Shown: positions 43,718 through 53,724, counted from the stretch's first letter. The stretch is 64,000 nucleotides of DNA from Vibrio sonorensis (GCF_001854765.1 NZ_LJJE01000112.1:186001-250000); one strand, 5' to 3'. Made by a program: numbers and translations. The notes: generated from the letters alone by a model not told the origin.

Positions 43718-45751
43718 ATGACGCCGAAGCTCAAGCCCAGTTTATCGCTAATACAGTCGATTAGTGCCGTGTTTATCACCATTACTGTTTTAGTCACGCT
43801 TCTTTCCTTTACCAGCTTACGAGGGCTAGCACAGATTGGTCAAGAGTTTGAAGACCTTTCTGAAAGGGCGCTCCCACTGGCGATGAACAATGCGGACTTA
43901 ACCCAATCGATTTTGTCGCAAGTAAAGCAGATTAGCTACGCTGCACAAACCAAATCGTTGGATGATCTCGACATTTATAGCCACCAAATTGAAACTAATC
44001 TCAAACAGTCTACTCATCTAATGGAACAGGCCTTCGCGTTAAGTGGACAGTTCGACAGCGCCATAAATGAACAAGAGGCGAAATTACTTCGTTCACATGT
44101 AGAAAAACTTCGCCAAGATAGCTTGTCGGTATTGAATAATCAGAGACAATTGATCGAAATGCAGTCGCGCATTGATACCGAAATTACAGGATTTAGATAC
44201 GGTTTGAGTTCCATAGGGCCGGAAATGAATCGCATCAGCTCATTCTTAGCCGTGGACAACCCTGAATCCTCTGATGCCGCCAACCGATTTATCGCTAGTG
44301 CTAGTTCGATGGAAAGCACATTTTTGATGTTGATGATGCAAAACGACATTGAGAAAGCCAAAAATGAATATCGCGAAATGAGAAATCGTATTGCAGGCAT
44401 AGAACTCGCCTTTGACGATTTTAAAGAATGGCATCCTGACGTCATCGAGTTTTCTAGCCTTATCGCACCCTATGATATGGTTAGAGAAGGGTTCAAAAAA
44501 GACGGTGTTGTTCAGCAAATTCTTGCTAAGCTCGCTCTATACGAGCAGCAACGTGACCTTGTAACGTCAACTGGTGTAGAAGCAAACAATACCATAGAGC
44601 TACTAAACGTACTGGCCGAACATTCGCACGAAATGGTTCAAGACCGAAAATCAGTCGTCAACCATACCATCAGTGATATACGATCCTACCAGATTATCGG
44701 TAGTGTAAGTCTGGTTGTTTTGATCGTCGCGTTTTGGATTTCCATGCGCGCTTGGGTTAATCGCGGACTATCAAACGTATCTAAGCACCTAAATCGACTT
44801 ACCGAACACAACTTCGCATCTTATATGACTTTACGTGGGCCAAATGAGTTAAAAGATGTCGCGTCACTCATTAATCAGGTGATCGTTTCGACCAGAAATT
44901 CACTCATTGTCGTGCGAGACAACAGCGAAAGCTTAAACAAAGTGGCCCAGAAAGGGTCAAGAGCAGCCAATCTTTCACACCATGGTATCAATGAACAACA
45001 CAACGCTTTAACCAAAATGGTTACCACGGTTAGAGAATTAGAAGAATCGATCGGTGAAATCTCTAAGATTACCTACGACTCTTTTAATGATTCAAACAAT
45101 GCGATTGAGAGGTGTAGCCACGGGGTGGGCGCCATAGATGAAAACCAAACCACTTTAATGTCTCTACAACAAACGCTCGATCTTAACGAAAAAACAATGA
45201 GCGAACTTGATGAACGCGTAGGGCAGATTAGCCAAATGGTCGATTTGATTGCAGGTATCGCTGATAATACCAATCTACTCGCACTTAACGCGGCGATTGA
45301 AGCAGCAAGAGCAGGTGAACAGGGTAGAGGTTTTGCAGTGGTTGCAGATGAAGTCCGCAAATTAGCCAGTGATACCTCAGATCAAACCAATCAAATACGC
45401 GAACGCATGCAAGGTTTGATATCCGCAGCGGAACAATCTAGAGAAGCGGTTGTTGAAACGCGTAAAGAGATGGATATGGCGATCCAATCGAGTAATGATG
45501 TTAAAGCCACCTTCCACGCTATCGAAAAAGCGGTCAATGAGATAGGTGAGCGGATTGGCGAAATTTCCGTAGCAACGGAACAGCAGGAAACTTCTACTGC
45601 AGACTTCACTCAGGCGATCACCAAAGTTCAAGAGCAAAGTCAGCAAACGCGAACTCAACTAAATGCATTAGTCGATACTTCAGAAGAAGTCGCGCAGATC
45701 GCGTTAGAGCAAAATGGTATGTTACAAAAATACCGTCTCAACCAAGTCTAA
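43718..45751 (+). CDS. Methyl-accepting chemotaxis protein
   Basis: Transmembrane chemoreceptor of 677 residues. The first helix is at about 8-30 (ISAVFITITVLVTLLSFTSL), followed by a long helical periplasmic domain to about 320, a second helix (IIGSVSLVVLIVAFWISMRA), a HAMP-like region (about 345-400), and a cytoplasmic signalling hairpin with the conserved tip NLLALNAAIEAARAGEQGRG and FAVVADEVRKLA. Ligand is not predictable. Its stop is directly followed by the stop of the convergent desaturase gene. Confidence 0.92.
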   Translation: MTPKLKPSLSLIQSISAVFITITVLVTLLSFTSLRGLAQIGQEFEDLSERALPLAMNNADLTQSILSQVKQISYAAQTKSLDDLDIYSHQIETNLKQSTHLMEQAFALSGQFDSAINEQEAKLLRSHVEKLRQDSLSVLNNQRQLIEMQSRIDTEITGFRYGLSSIGPEMNRISSFLAVDNPESSDAANRFIASASSMESTFLMLMMQNDIEKAKNEYREMRNRIAGIELAFDDFKEWHPDVIEFSSLIAPYDMVREGFKKDGVVQQILAKLALYEQQRDLVTSTGVEANNTIELLNVLAEHSHEMVQDRKSVVNHTISDIRSYQIIGSVSLVVLIVAFWISMRAWVNRGLSNVSKHLNRLTEHNFASYMTLRGPNELKDVASLINQVIVSTRNSLIVVRDNSESLNKVAQKGSRAANLSHHGINEQHNALTKMVTTVRELEESIGEISKITYDSFNDSNNAIERCSHGVGAIDENQTTLMSLQQTLDLNEKTMSELDERVGQISQMVDLIAGIADNTNLLALNAAIEAARAGEQGRGFAVVADEVRKLASDTSDQTNQIRERMQGLISAAEQSREAVVETRKEMDMAIQSSNDVKATFHAIEKAVNEIGERIGEISVATEQQETSTADFTQAITKVQEQSQQTRTQLNALVDTSEEVAQIALEQNGMLQKYRLNQV

Positions 45752-46537
45752 TTATTTCTCTCTGAATGGCTGGGTCATCATTTGGTCCAGCCTCTGTTCC
45801 TTTCTTCCCTTAAACCGATCAATGCCAATTTTTACTTTGTCGTGTCCCTTTTCCGGTTGGGCAATGTAAGTACCAAACCAGCGATCCCAGACCGATAAAC
45901 AGAAACCGAAATTTGAATGGGTTTCTCGCGTTATCTGAGAGTGATGAACGCGATGCATATCTGGAGTTACAACGATTTTTCGCAGCCATTTATCAAGGTT
46001 CAAGGACAGATAAGCGTTACTGTGATTAAACATGGCGCTGGCGTTTAGTAGTATTTCAAAAAGTAATACAGTCAGTGGTGAGACACCGAGCGCTATCACG
46101 ACACCTATCTTAATCCACATAGAAATAAGGATTTCAATTGGGTGAAAACGAGCGCCAGTGGTCACATCAATATCTTGGTCGGCGTGATGCATACGGTGTA
46201 ATCGCCAAAGCCAAGGAAGCCTATGAAAAATAAGGTGTTGAATATATATCGCTAAATCGAGTAATACGACACCCAGCACTACTTCTACCCAAGTCGGAAG
46301 AGCAAGCCAATAAAAAATCCCAATATGATTTTGCATCGCCCAATAAGCAGTTTCAAAAGCTAAAACAGGCATTGCCAATGTAAGCAACACCGAGTTAAAA
46401 GCAACCAAACCTAAGTTATTTAACCAGCGATAAACCTTATTTTGTGTTAGCCGCTTGCGGGGCGTAGCCCACTCCCAGAGCGCACAAAGGACCAAGACTG
46501 AGATAAAAATACTCAAACGTGCAGAATTAGGGTCCAT
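45752..46537 (-). CDS. Sterol desaturase/fatty acid hydroxylase superfamily protein
   Basis: Membrane di-iron oxygenase with four to five helices and the clustered His motifs HRLPWLWRLHRMHHAD, FHPIEI, FNHSN and the C-terminal HRVHHSQ. It introduces hydroxyl groups or double bonds into lipids; the substrate is unknown in bacteria of this group. At 261 aa it is normal. Tail-to-tail with the chemoreceptor gene, with no base between them. Confidence 0.86.
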   Translation of the reverse strand: MDPNSARLSIFISVLVLCALWEWATPRKRLTQNKVYRWLNNLGLVAFNSVLLTLAMPVLAFETAYWAMQNHIGIFYWLALPTWVEVVLGVVLLDLAIYIQHLIFHRLPWLWRLHRMHHADQDIDVTTGARFHPIEILISMWIKIGVVIALGVSPLTVLLFEILLNASAMFNHSNAYLSLNLDKWLRKIVVTPDMHRVHHSQITRETHSNFGFCLSVWDRWFGTYIAQPEKGHDKVKIGIDRFKGRKEQRLDQMMTQPFREK

Positions 46538-46640
46538 AACTGACTACCTTACTTTTGCCAAAAGCGTATGCGAAATAATAATTGATAAAAGACTCCAGCC
46601 CAGTAAAATCGTGGCCCCAGTTAACTGAGAAACACAAACG

Positions 46641-47366
46641 ATGCGCATTCACCAGTTTCACAAGCTTATTCAACATAGACAGGCTATTTCAACCAAACCT
46701 TTCAATGCAAGAGGAAGTAAAGTTGAGCGTTGTCAGTTGTGTTGTGTGAGCCTTTCACACTGTATATGCGAATTTTTGAAACCCTCTCAGTCTGACTTTT
46801 CTGTTTTGCTAATCGTATCTGGTAATGAAGTTTTAAAGCCGAGTAACACCGGACGACTAATCGCCGACATAGTGGAAGATACTCACGTCTACCAATGGCA
46901 TCGTACAGAACCACAACCGAGTATGCTCGACTTACTCAATGATGAGAATATGTGCCCTATACTGGTTTTTCCAGAGCAGTACATAGAAAACAAAGACCGC
47001 ATCGTGACTCATCCATCTGATTTACCGTTAGCAGACAAAAAGCCGCTTTTTGTACTGATCGATGGCAGTTGGAGAGAAGCGAGAAAAATCTACAATAAAT
47101 CGCCTTATTTGCAGTCACTGCCTGTCGTGTCAGTCGCGGCTGAACGCGTGTCCGAATACATAATGAGGAAATCAGAAGGTGAGAACCATCTCGCGACTGC
47201 AGAAGTGGCCACCATGGTATTCGAGCAATTTGGCAAAAGCGCGGTCTCTAAAGAGTTATCCCTATGGTTTGAGGTGTTTAGAGAGGCATACTTGCTAAGC
47301 AAAACACGAATCAAGCCCGACTACACGCGCCCTGCGTTACATCGTTACCTGGAACTCGAACGGTAA
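46641..47366 (+). CDS. tapT: DTW-domain tRNA-uridine aminocarboxypropyltransferase
   Basis: TapT-like enzyme that adds a 3-amino-3-carboxypropyl group from SAM to U47 of tRNA. A cysteine cluster (VERCQLCCVSLSHCICEF) near residue 30 probably binds zinc; the DTW motif region is FVLIDGSWREARKI (here D-G-S-W) and the C-terminal family motif EVATMVFEQFG is present. At 241 aa it is normal. A Vibrio genome may hold a second DTW paralogue, so orthology to E. coli TapT is likely but not certain. Confidence 0.8.
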   Translation: MRIHQFHKLIQHRQAISTKPFNARGSKVERCQLCCVSLSHCICEFLKPSQSDFSVLLIVSGNEVLKPSNTGRLIADIVEDTHVYQWHRTEPQPSMLDLLNDENMCPILVFPEQYIENKDRIVTHPSDLPLADKKPLFVLIDGSWREARKIYNKSPYLQSLPVVSVAAERVSEYIMRKSEGENHLATAEVATMVFEQFGKSAVSKELSLWFEVFREAYLLSKTRIKPDYTRPALHRYLELER

Positions 47367-47732
47367 AACCTTGAAGTGCCTCTAAAAATTTTCCCTTCAT
47401 TGATGACGTCTTAATCAAGTATCACCCGATTCCATAATAAATCTGTTCTAGGTCACGGAACGTAGGCTTGGCTATGTGGATAATGCGAGGAGTTTTGAGA
47501 TCAGGATTACTGTACTTCTTGTCTAGCGTTTTCTAGGTAAAAGTCGAGGCTAAAATAAAAGCGAAAGCTTGGGTTTGCAGGAGCGCCAAGACTTATCGTC
47601 AACATATCGAACTCGATTTTTATTCGTTCCTTATCCTTTTGCCTGTTTAGGGGAACTGCAAGTAGGGTTAGGGGGCAAGATTAGCCATGAAAGTACAAAG
47701 GTCCGCCTTATTTTATATCTGGGAGAGAACAC
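47367..47732. other. Intergenic region before nagK
   Basis: 366 bases with no gene I can support. A 75-codon plus-strand frame (47569-47796) runs into nagK and has no ribosome site or family likeness. The region should hold the nagK promoter; GGGAGAG 5 bases before the nagK ATG is its ribosome site. No clear NagC-type operator was recognised. Confidence 0.4.
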
Positions 47733-48644
47733 ATGTATTACGGCTTTGATGTCGGTGGCACTAAGATTGAATTTGGTGCATTTAACGAAAAGTTAGAACG
47801 CGTAGCGACAGAGCGCGTACCAACCCCTACAGACGACTATTCACTCTTAGTCGAAACAATCGCAGGCTTAGTTGCAAAATACGACCAAGAGCTGGGGTGC
47901 GAGGGTAAAATTGGTCTTGGTCTACCCGGTATGGAAGACGCTGACGACGACACTGTACTTACGGTAAACATCCCTGCGGCAAAAGGTAAGCCGTTGCGCC
48001 ACGATCTTGAAGCGCGCATTGGGCGAAGAGTAAAAGTTGAAAACGACGCTAACTGTTTTGCGCTGTCAGAAGCTTGGGATGACGAACTGAAAGACGAAGA
48101 ATCCGTGATGGGTTTGATCTTAGGTACTGGCTTTGGCGGCGGTCTTATTTACGAAGGAAAAGTGTTCTCTGGTCGCAACAACGTTGCCGGTGAAATGGGG
48201 CACATGCGTTTACCACTTGATGCTTGGCTCCACTTAGGAGAAAACGCACCAATGCTGGACTGCGGATGCGGTAACAAAGGGTGTATCGACAACTATTTGT
48301 CAGGCCGCGGTTTCGAACTTCTGTACGCTCACTACTTTGGCGAGAAAAAGAAAGCCATTGATATCATCGGAGCGTATAACGAAGGAGAAGCTCAAGCCGT
48401 TGAACATGTAGAACGCTTTATGGAGCTACTTGCCATCTGTTTTGCAAACCTATTCACTGCCAACGACCCTCATGTGGTAGTTTTGGGTGGTGGGTTGTCT
48501 AACTTCGAGCTGATTTACCAAGAGATGCCAAAACGCGTACCTAAACATCTACTATCTGTTGCTAAGTGCCCTAAGATTGTTAAGGCTAAACACGGCGACT
48601 CAGGTGGTGTAAGAGGTGCAGCGTTCTTGAATATCAAAGACTGA
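47733..48644 (+). CDS. nagK: N-acetylglucosamine kinase NagK (ROK family)
   Basis: Phosphorylates N-acetylglucosamine recovered from chitin or murein to GlcNAc-6-phosphate. It has the ATP-binding start MYYGFDVGGTKIEFGAF, substrate residues in VENDANCFALSE and GEMGHMRL, and the ROK zinc motif CGCGNKGCIDNYLSG. The 303 aa length equals E. coli NagK. It has a strong ribosome site and a terminator after it. Confidence 0.93.
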   Translation: MYYGFDVGGTKIEFGAFNEKLERVATERVPTPTDDYSLLVETIAGLVAKYDQELGCEGKIGLGLPGMEDADDDTVLTVNIPAAKGKPLRHDLEARIGRRVKVENDANCFALSEAWDDELKDEESVMGLILGTGFGGGLIYEGKVFSGRNNVAGEMGHMRLPLDAWLHLGENAPMLDCGCGNKGCIDNYLSGRGFELLYAHYFGEKKKAIDIIGAYNEGEAQAVEHVERFMELLAICFANLFTANDPHVVVLGGGLSNFELIYQEMPKRVPKHLLSVAKCPKIVKAKHGDSGGVRGAAFLNIKD

Positions 48645-48660
48645 TATACCTCAGATTCAA

Positions 48661-48688
48661 AAAAGGCTTGCTCAGGGCAAGCTTTTTT
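48661..48688 (+). terminator. Terminator after nagK
   Basis: GCTTGC-TCAGG-GCAAGC followed by six T, 21 bases past the nagK stop. The A-run on the left side may let it serve the convergent DUF2960 gene too. Confidence 0.83.
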
Positions 48689-48693
48689 ATGTG

Positions 48694-48954
48694 CTATTTT
48701 TTGCCGACGCCTCGGTTTTCTTTTTGCTTCATGGTTATTTTTTCAAACCCGAGCTTTCTAAAGTGGTTGTCGCGATAATTTCTTACTGCTTTGGTATCTG
48801 AAACCGCTTCAATCTGCTGCTCCATTTTCAAGTAATCTGAAATATCGATGCCTTCGGCATCGGCAACCGCTTCGTGAATGGATCGAAACTCTTGGTATGA
48901 AAATGTCAGTGTTTTTTCTTCACCCTTATAGGTGTAAATAATTGTGCGAGCCAT
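48694..48954 (-). CDS. DUF2960-family protein
   Basis: An 86-residue basic protein beginning MARTIIYTYKGEEKTLTF and ending KQKENRGVGKK, typical of DUF2960, found in Vibrio and Shewanella. Function unknown. The CT-rich plus-strand bases before it give a GAGAGA ribosome site on the minus strand. Monocistronic between the nagK terminator and mobB-moeA. Confidence 0.78.
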   Translation of the reverse strand: MARTIIYTYKGEEKTLTFSYQEFRSIHEAVADAEGIDISDYLKMEQQIEAVSDTKAVRNYRDNHFRKLGFEKITMKQKENRGVGKK

Positions 48955-48991
48955 AACTCTCTCTGTAGAACCTAGTGGTCATCAAATCTGG

Positions 48992-50762
48992 CTAGATTCT
49001 GCCTTGTAATGGGATAATTGTCACGGTTTCTCCTTCTTTTAGAGTATCTATGTGGGGCGGTATTTCTATTAAGCAGTTGGCCTCACTCATTGAGCGTAAA
49101 ATTCCAGAACCTTGCTTGCCCGTCGTTGTTACCACCAATTTACCGTCATTGGCGATTGTAAACACACCCCGTGTAAATTCTGTTCGTCCTTGCCTAGAGC
49201 GCATATCCTCTGTAGCAACCGCGGTTATTTTTGTGCTTTCCCATCCTTGTTCTCCTTGGAGCTTTCGAATAGCTGGCTCGACAAAATTGATAAAGGAGAC
49301 CATGACGCAACGGGATTGCCGGGTAATCCAAAAAATGGCACCGAACCAATTTGACCGAATGCAAGAGGGCGGCCCGGACGCATGTTGATTCTCCAGAAAT
49401 CAATTTTTCCAAGTGTCTCCATTGCTTGTTTGATAAAGTCGGCATCACCAACGGATACACCACCAGAGGTGATGACAAGGTCACAATCACTAGCGGATTT
49501 CTCAAGTGCTTGAGTCATGCTTTTTTCATTGTCGTCTAGGATCCCAAGATCGACAATTTCGCATCCGAGTTGTTTGAGCATACCGTGAAGGGTATAGCGA
49601 TTTGAATCGTATATAGAGTCTTCTTTCAATGTCGTACCGGGTAGTTGAACTTCATCTCCGGTAGAGAAAATAGCAACTTTAACCCTGCGATAGGTTTGAC
49701 ATTGTTTTAGTCCTAATGAGGCTAACATACCCATTTGAGAAGACTCAATACGGGTTCCCTTGGCGAACACCAGTTGACCATTTTTCAAATCTTCTCCGGC
49801 ACTACGGACGTTCTGCCAGATCTAATTTTTGCTCCAGAAAACGTTACAATGTCACCATTTCTTTTCGATTCTTCACGCATAACTACCGTGTCAGCGTGCT
49901 CGGGTAGCGGAGCGCCTGTCATAATTTTAACGGCTTCTCCTTTTAATAAAGGCTTAGCGTAATGGTATCCCGCTTTAACCTCAGCCATTACCTGATAGCA
50001 ATCTCTGCCAATGTCGTCACCGCGAATAGCGTAACCATCCATTGCTGAATTAGTGTATGCAGGCACGTTGATGGGTGAGATTACATCGTTAAACAATACT
50101 TTTTTATGCGCTGATGCAACGTCTTCTGTCCTCGAATCATCGATCGGCTGAATCCTAGCTAGGATTTTTTCCACACCTTCTGCAACTGATAGGAACGCAG
50201 GAGAAAGTGCATCGCAGCTAGTCGGTGTTACGCTCGGTTTGTTATTAAACTTATCCACGTATTGTTGAACAAAGGCTGCAATCGCATCCAAATTATTGAT
50301 GTCCATAAACGGACAATTGGCGCCTTCTGGTCGAGAATCGGCAGCGATCGCAATGATGTTTGAATCATTGGCATACAACCAAGGTTTACCAACCACTTCA
50401 CGATGCAATTCGATTTTTGGAAAGCAGATGTTTTTACATCCTTCAACCAACACAATATCGAGCTGTGTAGTGTCAAAGCGACTTAATAGATAATCAAATT
50501 CAGATTCTCTATCGGGAGTTTCTGTCATTAAAGCAAAACGATTTCTTGATGAAATCAACATTTGACTCGCACCGGCTTTTCTCAAACGGTAACTGTCCTT
50601 GCCGGGCTTATCGACGTCGAAGTTGTGATGTGCGTGTTTAAGTACCCCAACTCTTAGCCCCATATCAGTGAGCTTGGGCAAGAGTTTTTCGAGTAGGGTG
50701 GTTTTTCCTGTACCAGAATAGGCAGCAAAACCGAGTAGTGGGATTTCGAGTCTCTGTTTCAT
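48992..50762 (-). pseudogene. moeA: MobB-MoeA fusion protein interrupted by two frameshifts
   Basis: Residues 1-170 are MobB (GTPase for guanine dinucleotide cofactor; P-loop YSGTGKTTLLEKL), then MoeA (molybdopterin molybdotransferase; SAMDGYAIR, TGAPLPEHADTVV, FSTGDEVQLPG, TSGGVSVGDADF, FGLPGNPVAS). The reading breaks near 49,816 (GGCAGAACG, one C short) and near 49,302 (GTCATGG, one A short); adding a base at each gives one protein of about 590 residues. MobB-MoeA fusions are usual in vibrios. With mobA, tup and fdh all intact alongside, sequencing error seems likelier than true loss. It overlaps mobA by 4 bases. Confidence 0.85.
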
Positions 50763-51358
50763 GAACTGATGTTTCCGTATTCTTCTAGCTCTTGCAAAGT
50801 ATTGAGATTGATAAAACAGGGTTTGTCATCACTAAAATCGACGTAGTGGGTTCGGCACTCTTTGTAGAGTAGGATGATCTTTCTGTCGCCTCGCTCTAGA
50901 AACGCGGTAAGTTTTGCAAGTACCCGTTTGTGGTAGAGGGTAAAAACCGGTTGCTGATACTCTCCATCGTGGGCAACTAGGATATCCAACTCGTCCGTTG
51001 CCTGTTGGCTAAAGCGTTGAACCAGATCTAGAGAAATAAAAGGACTATCACAGGGAACAAACCCGACCCAATCACTATCGCAATAATTTAAGGCTGCGTG
51101 AATTCCGCCTAATGGCCCGGGATAATCCGAGATGTTGTCCGCGAACACCTCACCGTATTGACCGTAGATATCTGCATTTCGATTAGCGTTGATAAAAATG
51201 CGGTCGGTTTGCGTAGCCAACCGACTCAATACGTGTTCGATTAGAGGCTTGCCGTTTAGTTCGACCAAGCCCTTATCAATACCGTTCATTCTACTGGCTC
51301 TGCCGCCAGCTAAAATCACCCAACTAATTTGCGTTGGAAGTAACATATTCTTGCTCAT
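50759..51358 (-). CDS. mobA: Molybdenum cofactor guanylyltransferase MobA
   Basis: Attaches GMP to molybdopterin to make the bis-MGD cofactor of formate dehydrogenase and related enzymes. The nucleotidyltransferase signature is VILAGGRASRMNGIDKGLV, with DNISDYPGPLGGIHAAL and VPCDSPF further on. At 199 aa it is normal; a Met four codons in is an alternative start. It overlaps tupC by 35 bases and mobB-moeA by 4, so all should be expressed together. Confidence 0.92.
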   Translation of the reverse strand: MSKNMLLPTQISWVILAGGRASRMNGIDKGLVELNGKPLIEHVLSRLATQTDRIFINANRNADIYGQYGEVFADNISDYPGPLGGIHAALNYCDSDWVGFVPCDSPFISLDLVQRFSQQATDELDILVAHDGEYQQPVFTLYHKRVLAKLTAFLERGDRKIILLYKECRTHYVDFSDDKPCFINLNTLQELEEYGNISS

Positions 51359-52040
51359 GTGCTGTTTCTGGAATCACTTGTAAAAGTGGTGATTCCACAA
51401 GTGTGGCATTTTCAATTAACCAACGTTTATGACATAAGTTAGTTAACTCATTTTTTTGATGGCTTGTAATAACGATACTGGCGCCGCGATCGAGTAAGTC
51501 TTTGGCCATCACTACAATTCGCTTGATGGACTCTATATCTAGAGAGGCACTAGGTTCATCCATTAGAAGTATCGAAGGTTTGATCACCCACGCTCGTGCC
51601 ATTGCAACTCGCTGGCGTTCTCCACCGGATAAAACCGAAATGTGTTCGTCAGCTAACGTTTCTAATCCAACCATTCTAAGCGCTGTTATTACACTATTTC
51701 TTTGTAGTTTGGAATCGTTACTATCGTATTTAATGCCATAAACCACATTGTCGTATACGGAACCATCAAACAGGTATGGCGATTGATGCAGATAGACGAC
51801 GTCTGTGCGGCCTCTACGCGCCCAGAGTGTTTGTAGCCATGAGTCGTGACTCGCATTCACTTTACCCGTTGATGGTTTAATAAGGCCTGCCAATATCTTA
51901 AGTAGTGTAGTTTTACCTACACCATTATCACCGCTGAGATAAATCGCGTCGTTTGGTCCAATGCTCAAATTGGGAATGTGAAACAGAACCCGTTCTTTGT
52001 ATCGCATCGAAAGCTGCTGAGCAGTAATTTGGATCGTCAT
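51324..52040 (-). CDS. tupC: TupC, tungstate ABC transporter ATP-binding protein
   Basis: ABC ATPase with Walker A SGDNGVGKTTLLKIL, signature VLSGGERQRVAMARAW and Walker B ILLMDEPSASLD. With TupB and TupA it imports tungstate (or molybdate). At 238 aa it is short, as usual for TupC. It lies 2 bases after tupB and overlaps mobA, coupling metal uptake to cofactor synthesis. Confidence 0.9.
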   Translation of the reverse strand: MTIQITAQQLSMRYKERVLFHIPNLSIGPNDAIYLSGDNGVGKTTLLKILAGLIKPSTGKVNASHDSWLQTLWARRGRTDVVYLHQSPYLFDGSVYDNVVYGIKYDSNDSKLQRNSVITALRMVGLETLADEHISVLSGGERQRVAMARAWVIKPSILLMDEPSASLDIESIKRIVVMAKDLLDRGASIVITSHQKNELTNLCHKRWLIENATLVESPLLQVIPETAHEQEYVTSNAN

Positions 52041-52042
52041 AA

Positions 52043-52741
52043 TTAGGTCCTCAGATAGCCTCTACCGCGCACGCTAGTCAGCAAAAAGTTGAGTAACAGG
52101 GCTAACGAGAGTAATACGAATCCCAACGCAACACCTTGAGCAAAAGCGCCTTTATGACTTTCCATTGCAATTGCGGTAGGGATATTGCGAGTTACGCCCA
52201 TAATGTTACCGCCCACCATCATTGAGCAACCGACTTCCGTCACGATTCGTGAGAAGGCAGCAATGGCAGCTGCAACAAGTGGAAACCGCATCTCCCAAAC
52301 CATAGTGGCGGCAACTCGCGGAATCGAAACCCCAAGAGTGATAGAAGTTTCTAACGCGCGTCTGTCACTGGATTGCAATGCTCCATGCATCATGGAAACA
52401 AGTAGTGGGAAACTGATCAGCATTTGTCCGAAGATCATCGCTTTTTGCGTAAATAGCATTTGCCAATCACCTAAAGGACCAGCTCTTGATAGGAGCATGT
52501 AAAGCAATAATCCGATAACAACGGTTGGGATCGCTTGAAGGGTATTAATAATAGAGAGAAAGAGCCACTTACCCCGAAAGTCGCAATAGGCCAAGACAAA
52601 AGAGAGTAGTATCGCTGGGAGTAAAACCAAGGAGATAGCCGTCAAAGAAACGCTGAAGGAGACCGCAACGATCTCCCACAGCTCTCTATCAAAACTAATT
52701 AGCAAAGCTAAAGCATCGGAGCTTGTTTGCCATAGATCCAT
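52043..52741 (-). CDS. tupB: TupB, tungstate ABC transporter permease
   Basis: Inner-membrane permease with about five helices and the binding-protein-dependent transport loop MVWEMRFPLVAAAIAAFSRIVTEVG (EAA-type motif contacting TupC). GGNIMGVTRNIPTAIAMES near the C-terminus is typical of TupB/WtpB-like permeases. 232 aa. It is separated from its neighbours by 2-3 bases. Confidence 0.88.
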   Translation of the reverse strand: MDLWQTSSDALALLISFDRELWEIVAVSFSVSLTAISLVLLPAILLSFVLAYCDFRGKWLFLSIINTLQAIPTVVIGLLLYMLLSRAGPLGDWQMLFTQKAMIFGQMLISFPLLVSMMHGALQSSDRRALETSITLGVSIPRVAATMVWEMRFPLVAAAIAAFSRIVTEVGCSMMVGGNIMGVTRNIPTAIAMESHKGAFAQGVALGFVLLSLALLLNFLLTSVRGRGYLRT

Positions 52742-52744
52742 AGA

Positions 52745-53563
52745 CTATTTCTCGTTCGCGTTAGCAACGAACAGTTGCTTGCCGTTTAGCTTGAAATCGT
52801 TGATTAACTGCTGGCCGCGAGAGTTCACTAACCAATCGCTAAATACTTTTGCACCTTGATAATTAATGCCCGGATAACGTTCTGGATTGACTAGAATCAC
52901 TTGGTAGGGGTTAAACAAGCTTTTGTCACCTTGGAACAGCACCGTGAGCGATAGTTTATTGTGGTAAGCCAACCAAGTGCCGCGATCTGTCATGGTATAT
53001 CCCTGCATTTCTGACGCCATGTTTAGGGTGGGCCCCATACCTTGTCCAACGGATCGGTAACCGCCGAAATTAGGTTCAATCTCTGTTTGAGCCCACAGAC
53101 CTTTTTCTTTTTTATGGGTGCCAGAGTCATCTCCACGAGAAACAAAAGTCGCGTTGGCATTTGCGATGTTTTTAAAAACTTGAGCAACGCTTTTCTCTTG
53201 CCCTACTTTTGCAGGATCGTCGCTCGGTCCAACGATAACAAAATCGTTGTACATCAGCTTGCGCGGTAGTACGCCGTAGCCTTTGTCGACAAAAGTCGCT
53301 TCGGCCTTTGGAGCGTGTGTCATTACCAAGTCAACATCGCCGTTTTGACCCATTTTGAGTGACTTACCCGTACCTGCAGCAATCACATTTACTTTGTACC
53401 CAGTGTCTTTTTCAAACTCAGGTAAAAGGTAATCGAGTAAGCCGGAGTGATAAGTACTAGTAGTAGTGGCTAAGCGTACTTGCATATTTTCTTCAGCACT
53501 CGTCGCTGAATAACTGACGATTGAAAGAGAGGCAATCACTAATGAAGTGGTTAGGTTTTTCAT
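52745..53563 (-). CDS. tupA: TupA, tungstate-binding periplasmic protein
   Basis: Periplasmic binding protein with signal peptide (about residues 1-23, ending TSAEE). Oxyanion-binding segments are VRLATTTSTYHSGLLDYLLP (the TTTS motif characteristic of TupA), VMTHAPKAE and FVSRGDDSGTHKKE. The TTTS motif favours tungstate over molybdate, though vibrios can take up both. 272 aa. First gene of the tupABC-mobA-mobB-moeA transcription unit. Confidence 0.91.
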   Translation of the reverse strand: MKNLTTSLVIASLSIVSYSATSAEENMQVRLATTTSTYHSGLLDYLLPEFEKDTGYKVNVIAAGTGKSLKMGQNGDVDLVMTHAPKAEATFVDKGYGVLPRKLMYNDFVIVGPSDDPAKVGQEKSVAQVFKNIANANATFVSRGDDSGTHKKEKGLWAQTEIEPNFGGYRSVGQGMGPTLNMASEMQGYTMTDRGTWLAYHNKLSLTVLFQGDKSLFNPYQVILVNPERYPGINYQGAKVFSDWLVNSRGQQLINDFKLNGKQLFVANANEK

Positions 53564-53724
53564 TTAGATAGTCCATTTTTTATTGTTAGGTTAGACATCC
53601 CGTACACCGTAGGGGAATGACTACATTTATACGTTCCAACAGGCATATAGCAAGCACGATGCCAAAAAAATGCCATCGAAATCGATATAAAAATCATGGC
53701 GTTACAATCCCGAAATTTGAACTA

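Noticed and set aside
47569..47796. A 75-codon plus-strand frame before nagK
   Set aside because: It overlaps the nagK start out of frame, has no ribosome site and shows no domain.
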